Assembly: GCA_029265355.1 (NCBI GenBank)
Contig: JAJUJL010000009.1
Span: forward strand, 1 to 64,000
Length of the DNA stretch: 64,000 bases
Direction: 5' to 3'
Source of the DNA: Chloroflexota bacterium
Lineage (GTDB): Bacteria; Chloroflexota; Anaerolineae; Anaerolineales; UBA4823
Position 1 is the first letter of the stretch, and each line of letters begins with the position of its first letter. Under the pieces are notes generated by a model. It searched no databases. It saw only the letters and a list, made by a program, of their open reading frames with translations, and was not told the DNA's origin. Of the stretch, positions 36,386 to 45,602 are shown one piece after another. The position numbers and the translations under genes were made by a program.

Positions 36386-37531
36386 TCATGGTATCAATAC
36401 TCTGTTGAAGAATGCCGCCACACGTTGCATGAAAAGCTCATCGCCTTCGCCACTGAAGGTATGCGCTTCTTGTGGGTAGAAAAAACACTCCACCGGTTTC
36501 TCAAGCTCATCAAGTCTCTGGCAAAGCTCTCGTGACCAGTCCGGCGGCACATCTGGATCTCGATCGCCGTGGTGAATGCTGACCTGCGCCTGGATGCGAT
36601 TTAGATAGTTGATCGCTGAGATGACGCGGAAAGCCTCTGGCGGGTAGTTCAATTCCTCCAGGCCACGCGTCCCGCCGCTGAAATAGCTAAAGATACGTTC
36701 ATAGTTCCGCTGGTCATCGCCGCTCATTGCGCCGTACAATACAGCCGCCCTTACAGACGGGTTGATCGTGATCACCCGCAGGGTGATGCCGCCTCCCATG
36801 CTATGACCCCAGATGCCAATCGACTCCGGGCGGGCGTTGTTTAGCGCTCCCGGACTACCCGCCTGCGACTCGACCAAAGCGATCAAGTTCAAGACATCTA
36901 CTGCCATGCCCACCCGGAACAGGTTATCGCCATCATCCGAGGGGGCGTAGCCGCGCAAATTGGGATGAATGACCAGAAAGCCCGCCCGCGCCAGCGCATC
37001 CGCGTAGCGTGTCGTGTAATCTAAGGTCTGGTAAATCTGCGGATCGATGTAGCCGTGCAGCGCAATCACCACCGGGAAAGGCGGCGTAGCCCGCCTGGGT
37101 GTATTCATGAATCCATAGATGCGCAGCCCATCGCTAGGATAAGAGATCAAAGTCCGGGTGAAGTAGCTATTGACCGCCATCACTTCTTCGATGACCAGCT
37201 CACCGCCGCCATAGGAACGCGCGGCCAGGCTGTCTATCGAGAGGCCGCTGTAGGGATCGATGGTCGGGCTGGGCAGAGGTGTCGCAGACGCCAGGGGCGT
37301 ATCCGAAGGCTGGAGAGTGTGCATCACCGGTGTCTGACTGGGATGCCATGTCGCTTCATTATCCGTCGCCTGGGGCGTTGTATCACCCTGATACGCCCGA
37401 GGCGACGGCAAGGCAGGCGTGGTTGGCGCCGTCGGCACCAAAAACTGGTCCGGCTGGCATGCGCCGACCATCATAGCTGCAAGAACCAGGTAAAGGATGT
37501 TAAGGTGCCATTGACGGCTTCGTACCACCAT
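36386..37531 (-). CDS. Alpha/beta hydrolase lipoprotein
   Basis: A 381-residue exported lipoprotein (lipobox MVGAC, Cys near 25) with a Pro/Thr linker to about 85 and an S9-like alpha/beta hydrolase domain. The nucleophile is in GHSMGGG, the acidic residue lies near HHGDRDPDVPP, and the His is in PQEAHTFSG. Substrate unknown; peptidase or esterase activity is possible. The ATG at 37531 gives a clean signal; the frame opens 8 codons earlier. Confidence 0.87.
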   Translation of the reverse strand: MVVRSRQWHLNILYLVLAAMMVGACQPDQFLVPTAPTTPALPSPRAYQGDTTPQATDNEATWHPSQTPVMHTLQPSDTPLASATPLPSPTIDPYSGLSIDSLAARSYGGGELVIEEVMAVNSYFTRTLISYPSDGLRIYGFMNTPRRATPPFPVVIALHGYIDPQIYQTLDYTTRYADALARAGFLVIHPNLRGYAPSDDGDNLFRVGMAVDVLNLIALVESQAGSPGALNNARPESIGIWGHSMGGGITLRVITINPSVRAAVLYGAMSGDDQRNYERIFSYFSGGTRGLEELNYPPEAFRVISAINYLNRIQAQVSIHHGDRDPDVPPDWSRELCQRLDELEKPVECFFYPQEAHTFSGEGDELFMQRVAAFFNRVLIP

Positions 37532-37608
37532 TAAGACAAACTCCACTTCGAACAAACGCTAGTCGCATGGCGTGCGACAACCAGCAAGCAAGGCGGTTCA
37601 ACAGTAAA

Positions 37609-38856
37609 CTATCGCAACTCGCGACCACTGTACCCTAAAATATTCCGTGCCACGATCAGCCGGTTGATCTGCCCGGTGCCCTCATAAATATCGGTGATCT
37701 TGGCATCACGGAACCATTTTTCCAGCAAGTAATCGCGCGAGTAACCCAGCGGCCCCATCAACTCGACCGCCCGCTGAGTGATCCGGGTCACCACATCCCC
37801 AGCACGCACTTTGCTCATCGAGGCTTCCAAAGGATTATGTTTGCGGTTATCGGCCATCCAGACTGCCTTAATCACCAGTAACCAGGCAGAGCGCAGCATC
37901 ACTTCCATGTCAATCACTTCACGCTCAATATGGGTGAGTTTCTGGCGCGGCAGGCCGTAGCGGATGGTCACGCCATTCTGCGCCAACATCTCCTTGAGCA
38001 GCTCCAGCGTGGCGCGCGCCACACCGATGCCGGTTGCCGCAACCAACGGGCGTGTGGCATCGAAGGTCGCCATCGCGCCTTTGAAGCCCGTGGTCGTCTC
38101 AGTTTTCACCTCGGGGCTACCCAGGATGTTCTCGAAGGGCACACGCGCATCCTGCAGCACGATCGACGCGGTGTCGCTGGCGCGGATACCCATCTTGTGC
38201 TCCAGCTTGGTGACCTTGACACCAGGCGTGCCTGCCTCGACCACGAAAGAGCGCATCCCGGCTCGCCCGGCAGAGGGATCGATTGTCGCCCATACTACCA
38301 CAAAGCCATCACTTAACTCCAGCGATTTGTGCCCGGCAGTGACAAAGATCTTCTCGCCATTCAGCACCCATTCGTTGGTTTCCTTATCCAGCACAGCCGT
38401 GGTGCGAATAGCAGAGGTGTCGGAGCCTGCCTGAGGTTCAGTCATAGCCATGGCGCCAAAAGTGGGCTTTTCAGCGGCGAAGCGCGCCAGGAACTTTTTT
38501 TTCTGTTCCGGTGTTCCGGCAGCCTCCACCGCCGCCGCGCCCAACCCACCCCCGGGTGTCACCAGGTACATACCCACATCGCCCCAGGCAAGCGTCTCCA
38601 GCATGAAGGCCAGAGATTGGTAGCCAATTGGTGGGCGGTCTTTCTTCGGCTCTTCGCCTTCCTTCCTCTCACGCGGCGCCAACGAGCCCGCCCCTGTGGC
38701 GCGCATCGCCATGTGCATAAAGTTGATGTAATCCCAGGGCACCTCATGCTCGTGCTCATCGAAATAGCGAGAAACCGGGCGCATCATGTTTTCTGCCACG
38801 GTTCGCAGAGCAACGCTCTGCTGGGCAATTGGTTTTGGGGGTTCGAAATCGATCAT
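37609..38856 (-). CDS. Acyl-CoA dehydrogenase
   Basis: The 415-residue flavoenzyme has MTEPQAGSDTSAIRTTA (FAD/acyl binding), KIFVTAGHKS, and the C-terminal YSRDYLLEKWFRDAKITDIYEGTGQINRLIVA with the family Glu of the active site. It oxidises acyl-CoA to trans-2-enoyl-CoA. The ATG at 38856 has AAGGAG upstream. It follows a second acyl-CoA dehydrogenase in the same orientation with a 33-bp gap. Confidence 0.95.
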   Translation of the reverse strand: MIDFEPPKPIAQQSVALRTVAENMMRPVSRYFDEHEHEVPWDYINFMHMAMRATGAGSLAPRERKEGEEPKKDRPPIGYQSLAFMLETLAWGDVGMYLVTPGGGLGAAAVEAAGTPEQKKKFLARFAAEKPTFGAMAMTEPQAGSDTSAIRTTAVLDKETNEWVLNGEKIFVTAGHKSLELSDGFVVVWATIDPSAGRAGMRSFVVEAGTPGVKVTKLEHKMGIRASDTASIVLQDARVPFENILGSPEVKTETTTGFKGAMATFDATRPLVAATGIGVARATLELLKEMLAQNGVTIRYGLPRQKLTHIEREVIDMEVMLRSAWLLVIKAVWMADNRKHNPLEASMSKVRAGDVVTRITQRAVELMGPLGYSRDYLLEKWFRDAKITDIYEGTGQINRLIVARNILGYSGRELR

Positions 38857-38889
38857 CGTCCACACTCCTTGTTGGTTTACCTGCTTGCC

Positions 38890-39984
38890 TCAAACAATGG
38901 CCAGACCGGTGAAAGTAGCGATGCCGCGCCCATTGCGCATCCACAGTTCCACAGGAAACTCGCGGATATAGCCGTGCCCGCCCAAGATTTGCACCGCCCG
39001 ATCGGTCACCATCATCGCCATGTCGGTGGCGCCAGTGATCGCCAGGTATGCCTGCCTGGCAGCATCGGCTTTGCCATTGTCCAGCATCCAGGCGGCTTCC
39101 CAGGTCAGCAAGCGAATAGCTTCGATTTCGGTCGCCATTTCCGCCAGCATGAAAGCAATCGCTTGCTTTTGGGCAACCTTCACGCCAAATACTTCCCGCT
39201 CCTTAGCGTAATCGCGAGAATACTCGAAAGCCGCCCGGCTCAAGCCAATCGCCAGGCTTGCATTGGCCACGCGCATGGCAGCCAGGATCGGCTCAAAGTC
39301 GTGTCCGTCAGGACCACCCAGGCGATTCTCCCTGGGTATTTTCAGGTTATCAAGCTTGACCTTGTACATGGGCAGGGCATTGATACCCATCGTTTTTTCG
39401 CGATCGCCAACCACCAGGCCGGGCGTATTCGGCGTCACAATGAACCCTTGCGTTTTTCCATCCAGGTTGGCGTAAACAATCATCCCCCGCGCTTCGGCAG
39501 CAAAAGGAACGTATGCTTTAAGCCCGTTGATGATGTAATCATTGCCCTCCAGCCGGGCGGTTGTGCGCAGCTCGTTGGCATCGAAGTCGAAATACGGCTC
39601 CAATAGAGCGGCCGTATACGGCAGCCATTCGGCTTCGATGACCGGTGGTATCAAGGTCGCCTTCTGCTGGTCGCTGCCGACCAACAGGATCGGGGTAGCG
39701 TACAAGCCAGGCGCCAGAACGGTCATCGCCCCGGCCAGGTCGCCCCAGGCCAACTCTTCGGCTGCGAGTGCGCCCGTAACCACCGAGCGCTCGCCAAATC
39801 CGCCAAAATCTTCCGGGATGGAGGCCTGCAAATAACCCAGCTCCCAGCCTTTTTCGATCAAAGCAGGCGCGAAGCCCGCTTCCTCATCTGCATCGTGCGC
39901 TTTGGCTCGCAAATCCCCGGCTGCATAGCGGTGAATGGCATCCACAAGCATCTTCTGTTCATCGGATGGTTCAAAAGAATACAT
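38890..39984 (-). CDS. Acyl-CoA dehydrogenase, divergent
   Basis: The 364-residue acyl-CoA dehydrogenase has an N-terminal helical domain (IPEDFGGFGERSVVTGALAAEELAWGD), a beta domain with NGLKAYVPFAAEARG, and a C-terminal GGHGYIREFPVELWMRNGRGI block where usual enzymes keep the catalytic Glu near YIRDY. It could form a heteromeric pair with the neighbour, as in some sterol-degrading dehydrogenases; this is inference. ATG 39984 has AAGGAG upstream. Confidence 0.9.
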   Translation of the reverse strand: MYSFEPSDEQKMLVDAIHRYAAGDLRAKAHDADEEAGFAPALIEKGWELGYLQASIPEDFGGFGERSVVTGALAAEELAWGDLAGAMTVLAPGLYATPILLVGSDQQKATLIPPVIEAEWLPYTAALLEPYFDFDANELRTTARLEGNDYIINGLKAYVPFAAEARGMIVYANLDGKTQGFIVTPNTPGLVVGDREKTMGINALPMYKVKLDNLKIPRENRLGGPDGHDFEPILAAMRVANASLAIGLSRAAFEYSRDYAKEREVFGVKVAQKQAIAFMLAEMATEIEAIRLLTWEAAWMLDNGKADAARQAYLAITGATDMAMMVTDRAVQILGGHGYIREFPVELWMRNGRGIATFTGLAIV

Positions 39985-39999
39985 ATTTGACACTCCTTC

Positions 40000-41076
40000 T
40001 TAGATGAGCTTTATACGGTCACACCCGGTCAGTCGTTTATAGCGAATAGCCGTTGGCTGGGAACCTCCTTCGAGTTGCGCCAGGTTATCAATACCCAGGA
40101 GCCCCCGTTGGTGCAAATATTCGATGTGCGCTCCGGTCTCTTCCAGCGCCAGCAGCACATTGTAGCCCTGAACTTCCCCAAATAAATCTTGTGATACCTG
40201 GGCTGTGGTGCGAGGTTCAGCCAATAAATCGATTACCTGGCATAAACGTTGCCTGTGCAGTTCACGAATCTGCTGCAACCTGCCCGGCAGGTCGATGATT
40301 GGCTCTTTGTGCCCACCCAGCGTCAGCCGTATTCCATCAGCCCAGGATTCTAAAGCTGCCAGTGATTTGAGGTAATGGTCCAGACCCGTAGAGAGAGTGA
40401 GGCGCTCTGGTGCCTGGTGCGGGCTGGTTTGATCCAGGACGTGATCGCCGCTGAACAGCACATCGTGCAGACGGATGACTACGTGCCCTGCGGAATGCCC
40501 CGGTGTATGTAATAACTTGAATGGGCCAACCTGCATTCCAACCGCCTCATAAGTAAAATCCACCCGTGTAGAGCGGTATAAAATCTTGGTAAAGCGATAC
40601 ATCTCGATCAGCCTCCTGCGCCGCTCTTCGGATACACCCGCTTCGATGAAAAAATCATCCAGGCGCCTGGAGACAATGGTCAAGCGTTCTTCATAATTGG
40701 TCAGGTTGCGCAGATCGAGCTCGTGCACACCCACCCTGGCGTTCGTCGCCGTGCGCACATAAGTTAAGCCGCCGAAATGATCGATATGCCCATGGGTGAT
40801 CAGCACAAAATCGAGGTCTTGCAGACTCACCCTCTGGCGTGCCGACTCAGAGACAGACTGTAACCCCTGCTCCAATTGCTGGTTGGCTTCGCCGTATCCC
40901 GAACCGGTATCGATGAGCACTTTCAGTAGCCTGCCATCAGGATTTTTGACCAACACCAGGTAGATATAACCCGCAAGCATGGGAAAAAGCTGCAGCGGTA
41001 TGCGGTAGATCATCGCCCCCTGGTTTGTCTCATAACACTGCACTCCTGCCGGCGCCACTTCACGGCTGGCTTCCAT
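40000..41076 (-). CDS. MBL-fold hydrolase (LACTB2/glyoxalase II-like)
   Basis: The 358-residue protein has the zinc motif THGHIDHFGG, HTPGHSAGHVV, LFSGDHVLD and LGGHKEPI, as in glyoxalase II and LACTB2-like hydrolases. A C-terminal winged-helix-like part (about 290-345) follows, a common add-on in this group. It may hydrolyse a thioester. I chose the ATG at 41076, which overlaps the TetR stop (TGATG). Confidence 0.86.
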   Translation of the reverse strand: MEASREVAPAGVQCYETNQGAMIYRIPLQLFPMLAGYIYLVLVKNPDGRLLKVLIDTGSGYGEANQQLEQGLQSVSESARQRVSLQDLDFVLITHGHIDHFGGLTYVRTATNARVGVHELDLRNLTNYEERLTIVSRRLDDFFIEAGVSEERRRRLIEMYRFTKILYRSTRVDFTYEAVGMQVGPFKLLHTPGHSAGHVVIRLHDVLFSGDHVLDQTSPHQAPERLTLSTGLDHYLKSLAALESWADGIRLTLGGHKEPIIDLPGRLQQIRELHRQRLCQVIDLLAEPRTTAQVSQDLFGEVQGYNVLLALEETGAHIEYLHQRGLLGIDNLAQLEGGSQPTAIRYKRLTGCDRIKLI

Positions 41077-41648
41077 CACTTGCACTCCCGCTTGAGCAAG
41101 CCTTGCAGAAACAAGCTGGCAAATTCATCTCCGATCTGGGCTGCCGAAAGTTTCCCTTGCGGGCTGAACCAGGTGATAGTCCAATTCATCACGCCCAGAA
41201 GTGATTTCGAAGCCAGGCCTGGATCGCTGCAGGCGAACACACCCAGCTCCACCCCCTGCTGGATTAAATCTCGCCACAGTTTTTCGAACCGGTCACGGTG
41301 GGGAAAATGGCGCGATTGGTAACGTGGCTCCAATGAGCGATGTTCTAATAACAGTACGGCTGCCAGGTCGCGATGCTCCAACATGGATTGCAGGTAAACG
41401 ATCATTGCCTGGCGCAACTTTTCATCAGGTTTCAAGGGCAGATTGACCACTTGCTCAATCTGCTGGATAAGCATGTCCAAGGCTCGGTCGAGAAGGGCGA
41501 GCAGAATTTCTTGCTTGCTGGAGACGTGATGGTACAGGCTGGCTTTCTGCAGATTCACTGCATGTGCAATATCCTGCATCGAGGCGGCATGAAAACCCTT
41601 CTGGCTGATGATCTGTGCAGCGGCTTCTAAAATCTCATCTCTGTTCAT
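41076..41648 (-). CDS. TetR-family regulator
   Basis: The 190-residue protein has an N-terminal HTH (about 4-48; ILEAAAQIISQKGFHAASMQDIAHAV) and a ligand-binding C-terminal domain. It heads an operon of acyl-CoA dehydrogenases and beta-oxidation genes, which is the layout of acyl-CoA-responsive FadR/PsrA-type repressors. A palindrome 11-28 bp upstream is the likely autoregulatory site. The ligand is not shown by sequence. Confidence 0.9.
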   Translation of the reverse strand: MNRDEILEAAAQIISQKGFHAASMQDIAHAVNLQKASLYHHVSSKQEILLALLDRALDMLIQQIEQVVNLPLKPDEKLRQAMIVYLQSMLEHRDLAAVLLLEHRSLEPRYQSRHFPHRDRFEKLWRDLIQQGVELGVFACSDPGLASKSLLGVMNWTITWFSPQGKLSAAQIGDEFASLFLQGLLKRECK

Positions 41649-41658
41649 CTCGCCTTCC

Positions 41659-41676
41659 CTACCGAACGGTCGGTAG
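41659..41676. promoter_or_regulatory. TetR-type operator
   Basis: An 18-bp palindrome, CTACCGA-ACGG-TCGGTAG, with exact 7-bp arms, of the form bound by many TetR regulators of fatty-acid genes. It is the only copy I found in the window. Confidence 0.7.
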
Positions 41677-41805
41677 AATCTTACAATAGCATTCGCCTGG
41701 TGTCAAGTTAAGACTAACCCAAATCTCGTCTTCCAACTGGGTTTTTCTAAGGGCGCTTTGCCAGGTGATGGCTTACGGCAACAAAGCACGCCTGGCGCTT
41801 GTGGA

Positions 41806-42660
41806 TTATCTTGTGGTCAAAAGCAGCATGGGATCGAAGTGTCGAAATTCTCCCGAAATGCGCCAGCGCAGATAGGACTCGCGCTGTGCTGGGGTGATCT
41901 CGTACAGGTAGTAACCCATATCCTCAAGCTGCGCGCCCGATGGACCCAGGCGCATCTCCAGGTGCAGGTGCGCCACTCCGGCATTGCCGCTCTGGCCAAC
42001 AGCACCCAGCGTTGTACAGGCGCTCAGATGCTGGCCGGCTTGATGGGACGGCGGATCCTGCAGGTGGGCATAGAGGAAATAAACTGACAACTGCAATGCA
42101 TGTGGGTTGGCAAGCCGGTACTCCTGGAGACGCTCGGCCAATTTTTCGCTCCAGGATCCTGGCAGGTCTGAAAGATGGGTTTCCAGGATCACCGCATTGC
42201 CGTATGGGAAACTATCCGAAAGCACCAGCGCCACGCTTCCGTCCAAGATTGCTTGTACAGCCTCCCCGGCGATCGATTCTCGCTCACCTCTGCGGTAGTA
42301 AGAAAAATCCACCCCGTGGTGGCGCTCTTCTCTGCCAACCGGTGGCGCAGTGTAGGCGGATGAGATGATCTCTGGCAGTGCGAAAAGTGCGTGCTCGCCC
42401 AGCGGCGAGCAGACTTCTGCTTCTGGCTCATGCTGCGAGGTTACAGAAGGAGAAGGCAGAAACTGTGTTGGCTCTGGCTCATCAGTCGCGATCGCAGGTG
42501 CAGAAGGATCAAGCTTGCTAGCCGGCAGGTGAGCAGGTTCTGGCGCATCTGCAGGCTCAGGAGGAGGTGTTTCTTTGTCAGGCTCGAACGGCGTCGAAAC
42601 ACACCCAGAAATACCCAGGCACAAGATCAAGAACAAGCGGTAGAGGCACGCTATGCGCAT
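41806..42660 (-). CDS. M23-family peptidase-like lipoprotein
   Basis: The 284-residue protein has a lipoprotein signal (Cys near 20, GISGC), a Pro/Glu linker to about 75, and an M23 (LytM) domain with RHHGVDFSYYRRG, YFLYAHL and AHLHLEMRLG. These are the Zn ligands His and Asp and the catalytic His pair. Such enzymes cut peptidoglycan cross-bridges or act as adaptors. The ATG at 42660 gives the signal. A weak hairpin at about 41730 follows on the minus strand. Confidence 0.85.
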   Translation of the reverse strand: MRIACLYRLFLILCLGISGCVSTPFEPDKETPPPEPADAPEPAHLPASKLDPSAPAIATDEPEPTQFLPSPSVTSQHEPEAEVCSPLGEHALFALPEIISSAYTAPPVGREERHHGVDFSYYRRGERESIAGEAVQAILDGSVALVLSDSFPYGNAVILETHLSDLPGSWSEKLAERLQEYRLANPHALQLSVYFLYAHLQDPPSHQAGQHLSACTTLGAVGQSGNAGVAHLHLEMRLGPSGAQLEDMGYYLYEITPAQRESYLRWRISGEFRHFDPMLLLTTR

Positions 42661-42786
42661 CACCCCATTATACGGAAGTTTCTCATTATCGGTAACCCAG
42701 GCCCGGGTCATTCTCGATAAACTCCTGAAGTCCAGACCTGAGTCCAGACAATTTTGGAGTTACGTACTTCGGGTGGGTTTTAAAAG

Positions 42787-42866
42787 CTGTCATGGCGAGC
42801 GACAGTGAAGCGATCTCCGCGATCATTCAGGAGATTGCCACGCCCCTGCGGGGCATGCAATGCCCT
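42787..42866. repeat. Dispersed palindromic repeat
   Basis: The segment starts CTGTCATGGCGAGCGACAGTG and has internal inverted pieces (CGATCTCC and GGAGATTG; a second small GC-rich stem). It matches the widespread TGTCATTGCGAG-type repeat. A related element is at 57098-57156. Confidence 0.55.
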
Positions 42867-42903
42867 TTGAAATGAAAATTGTCCGAAGCTCAGTAAACGC
42901 GAT

Positions 42904-42932
42904 TTGACAAGATACACCGCCTGGGGTAGAAT
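42904..42932 (+). promoter_or_regulatory. tRNA-Pro promoter
   Basis: A consensus TTGACA (42904-42909), a 17-bp spacer and TAGAAT (42927-42932), 15 bp before the tRNA 5' end. Confidence 0.85.
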
Positions 42933-42946
42933 TTGTTCGCTCTGTT

Positions 42947-43021
42947 CGGGGCGTGGCGCAGACCGGCTAGCGCGCTTGCATGGGGTGCAAGAGGCCCTGG
43001 GTTCAAATCCCAGCGCCCCGA
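42947..43021 (+). tRNA. tRNA-Pro (anticodon GGG)
   Basis: A 75-nt cloverleaf: 7-bp acceptor stem CGGGGCG/CGCCCCG, 4-bp D stem, anticodon stem CTTGC/GCAAG with loop ATGGGGT (anticodon GGG, codon CCC), and T arm CTGGG-TTCAAAT-CCCAG. Discriminator A; CCA is not encoded. No intron is seen. Confidence 0.96.
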
Positions 43022-43034
43022 CACGCATAAAAAA

Positions 43035-43070
43035 AACCCAAAAGGACAACGGACCTTCTGGGTTTTTTTT
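43035..43070 (+). terminator. Terminator of tRNA-Pro
   Basis: An 11-bp stem (43035-43045 with 43054-43064, one mismatch), 8-nt loop and a T8 tract. Confidence 0.9.
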
Positions 43071-43079
43071 TATTTAAAT

Positions 43080-43116
43080 GCGAACGCCTGGGTGAGGGGG
43101 GCACCCAGACGCTCGC
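43080..43116. other. 15-bp hairpin with two wobble pairs
   Basis: Arms 43080-43094 and 43102-43116 pair fully as minus-strand RNA (two G-U pairs) but show two A-C mismatches as plus-strand RNA. No coding sequence lies here. The AT-rich region to 43270 shows nothing else. Confidence 0.4.
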
Positions 43117-43281
43117 CCATATAGTCTATCATGATTTTTTTTAAATTGCAATGCATTTTTGAGTTTTTTTTTTTATCAATTTGGAGCACTCTATCAGATT
43201 TGTCAATGCTGAGTTCATTACTACTGTCATCACTTTCGGCTTAAACCTTTCTGAACATTCGCCGCCTATCGAGCGATGCGG

Positions 43282-43287
43282 TATAAT
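43282..43287 (+). promoter_or_regulatory. -10 box of the L,D-transpeptidase pair
   Basis: TATAAT at 43282-43287 ends 8 nt before the ATG at 43296. The -35 region is not recognisable. Transcription probably starts within a base or two of the ATG. Confidence 0.6.
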
Positions 43288-43295
43288 GCCCAGGT

Positions 43296-44363
43296 ATGAC
43301 CAGTAGCATCAGCCGGCGAGGTTTCTTAAAGGTAAGCGGTCTGGCTCTGGCGGGTATGTCGATCGGACCGGTATTTCCCCGCCCCGAAGAATACGACCTG
43401 GGGCGCATTGGACGGATCACCATCAACCAGGTCGATCTGTACAGCAAACCGCGCGACGATAGCGAAATTATCGGTAAGCGCTATCGCGACCAGCTTGTGC
43501 ACATCTATTACGATGTCGAATCGCCTGAAGGTCCGGCATACAATCCCTTGTGGTACAGGGTATGGGGCGGATACCTGCACTCGGCCTATCTCCAAATCGT
43601 GACCTTTGACCATAATGCACCACTCCCCTCAATTCCCGAAGCCGGGCAATTGTGCGAGGTGAGTGTACCTTACACGGTTGCCTACCAGTATGATGCGTGG
43701 CAAGGCTGGCATCCCTGGGAAGGATCGCGCCTTTACTACCAGACGACGCATTGGATCACCGCCATCGAAGAAGGGCCGGATGGCAAGGCCTGGTACCAAC
43801 TCACATCTGAGATCGACGCCAACCTGAAATACTTCGTACCCACCGCTCACCTGCGCCCAATCCCGGCTGAGGAAATCGCCCCACTATCGCCAGATGTGCC
43901 GGACCATCTAAAGCGCATCGAAGTTTCGTTGGGCCGCCAGACTTTCACCGCCTTTGAGGATGGCGAACCAGTTTACTCGGCGCGCATCTCGTCTGGTATT
44001 CCCAGCAGAGGCGCTTCCCCGAACGACCTGCCCACCGCCACGCCGCGCGGCGAGCACCGCATCTTCTCCAAGATGCCAAACAAGCACATGGGCAGCGTCA
44101 CCGGCAACCCGGATGCAGTGGATGGCTTCTCTCTGCCAGGCGTTCCCTGGACATCATTCTTCCGCAACCCTGGCGGTTACGCCTTTCATGGCACATACTG
44201 GCACAATAACTTCGGCGTGCCGATGAGCCATGGTTGTATCAATATGCGCAACGAGGATGCGCGCTGGCTATTTCGTTGGTGCACGCCGGTCTTCGACCCC
44301 CACATTCAAGATCACTCCGATTGGGAGCGCCGGGGTTACGGCACGTTGGTCGTGATTACCTGA
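43296..44363 (+). CDS. L,D-transpeptidase, Tat-exported
   Basis: The 355-residue protein begins with a Tat signal (SRRGFLKVSGLALAG). An SH3-like middle part precedes a C-terminal YkuD domain (about 205-330) with HGTYWHNNFG and the catalytic SHGCINMRNED. It makes 3-3 peptidoglycan cross-links or attaches proteins. It is probably translated from a leaderless message and is followed 10 bp later by a paralogue. Confidence 0.92.
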   Translation: MTSSISRRGFLKVSGLALAGMSIGPVFPRPEEYDLGRIGRITINQVDLYSKPRDDSEIIGKRYRDQLVHIYYDVESPEGPAYNPLWYRVWGGYLHSAYLQIVTFDHNAPLPSIPEAGQLCEVSVPYTVAYQYDAWQGWHPWEGSRLYYQTTHWITAIEEGPDGKAWYQLTSEIDANLKYFVPTAHLRPIPAEEIAPLSPDVPDHLKRIEVSLGRQTFTAFEDGEPVYSARISSGIPSRGASPNDLPTATPRGEHRIFSKMPNKHMGSVTGNPDAVDGFSLPGVPWTSFFRNPGGYAFHGTYWHNNFGVPMSHGCINMRNEDARWLFRWCTPVFDPHIQDHSDWERRGYGTLVVIT

Positions 44364-44373
44364 GAGGCTCAAC

Positions 44374-45438
44374 GTGGCTTCGTTGACACGCAGAGAAGCC
44401 CTTAAACTGGTCGGCCTGCTCGCCGCTGGCAGCCTGGCATCGCTGGCGGCGTCGCCGTTCTCTGGCTTCTACCCTCCCGAAAGCGACCGCACGCTCCCCA
44501 TTGGCAGGGGACGTGTGGGAGGAGAATATATCTACCGCTATCGCTATCCCTCCTTTCGCAGCCAACGCCTGGGCGTGCTGCGGCGAGATGAACTGGTAAA
44601 TATCTACTTCACGCTGAATTCACCGCACGGGCCGCTGGTCAATCCTGTCTGGTACCTGACCCAGGAGGGATTCGTGCACAGCGGTTATATCCAGCGCGTG
44701 GACCAGGCACGCGAAGATAATCCTTTGGTCGAGCAAATCCCCGAGACTGGTGTGCTGGGTGAAATTACCTCGCCAATGACCATTTCCCAACGCTGGACGC
44801 GCTCGGATGGCTGGCGACCGCTCTACCGGCTGCGTTTCTCATCCGTCTTTTGGGTGACAGGCGTGGACGAAGGCCCTGATGGCTCTCCCTGGTACCGCCT
44901 GACCGATGACCTGCTCAGTATCCACTATCATGTGCCTCACGCCCATGTGCGCCTGATCCCTCCCACAGAGTTAGCCCCCATCTCTCCGGATGTGCCGCCA
45001 GATGCGAAGCGCATCCAGATCTCGATCGCTGAACAGACGCTGACCGCCTACGAAGGCGAAAATATCGTCTTAGCTACGAAAATCTCTTCCGGCTTGCCCA
45101 CACCCGTCGATTTCGAGGGAGACTTACCCACCGACACACCTACTGGTCGCTTTCGCGTGCAGACCAAGATGCCCTCCCGTCACATGGGCGATGGCAAGAT
45201 CACCGCCGAGCCGGATGCTTACGAGTTGCCCGGCGTGCCCTGGGTGTGCCTGTTCACCAAGGATGGCATTGGCTTGCATGGCACTTACTGGCATGACAAT
45301 TTTGGCAGGAGAATGAGCCACGGATGCGTCAATCTGCGAAACCGCGATGCGCTGTGGCTCTACCGCTGGACGAACCCAATCGCCGGACCACAAGACTGGT
45401 ACCGCCGCGAGTTGGGCACCTTGATTGAGATCAATTGA
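44374..45438 (+). CDS. L,D-transpeptidase, second copy
   Basis: The 354-residue paralogue of the upstream gene has a Tat-like TRREALKLVG signal, a similar SH3-like middle, and the YkuD site HGTYWHDNFG with SHGCVNLRNRD. It starts with GTG and a GAGAGG site. Tandem duplication is evident from the shared architecture, but the sequences have drifted. Confidence 0.92.
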   Translation: MASLTRREALKLVGLLAAGSLASLAASPFSGFYPPESDRTLPIGRGRVGGEYIYRYRYPSFRSQRLGVLRRDELVNIYFTLNSPHGPLVNPVWYLTQEGFVHSGYIQRVDQAREDNPLVEQIPETGVLGEITSPMTISQRWTRSDGWRPLYRLRFSSVFWVTGVDEGPDGSPWYRLTDDLLSIHYHVPHAHVRLIPPTELAPISPDVPPDAKRIQISIAEQTLTAYEGENIVLATKISSGLPTPVDFEGDLPTDTPTGRFRVQTKMPSRHMGDGKITAEPDAYELPGVPWVCLFTKDGIGLHGTYWHDNFGRRMSHGCVNLRNRDALWLYRWTNPIAGPQDWYRRELGTLIEIN

Positions 45439-45602
45439 GCCGACCCATACAAGATATTCGTTTGAGTTGAGTGCTCCCATCAGGCTTTGCAAGGCACGAT
45501 GATGGTCAAGTGGGGCAAGGTTGGCCTGTGAAAAACCCTGGCGTTGAGATGAAGCTCTGGCAGCACAACGAGCCTCACTCTGGACGAGCGATAAAAAAAC
45601 AT

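Noticed and set aside
36375-37555. Haemolysin or toxin role for the CorC-HlyC-type protein and the exported hydrolase beside it
   Set aside because: The haemolysin name is historical; domains indicate an ion transporter, and the hydrolase has no toxin feature.
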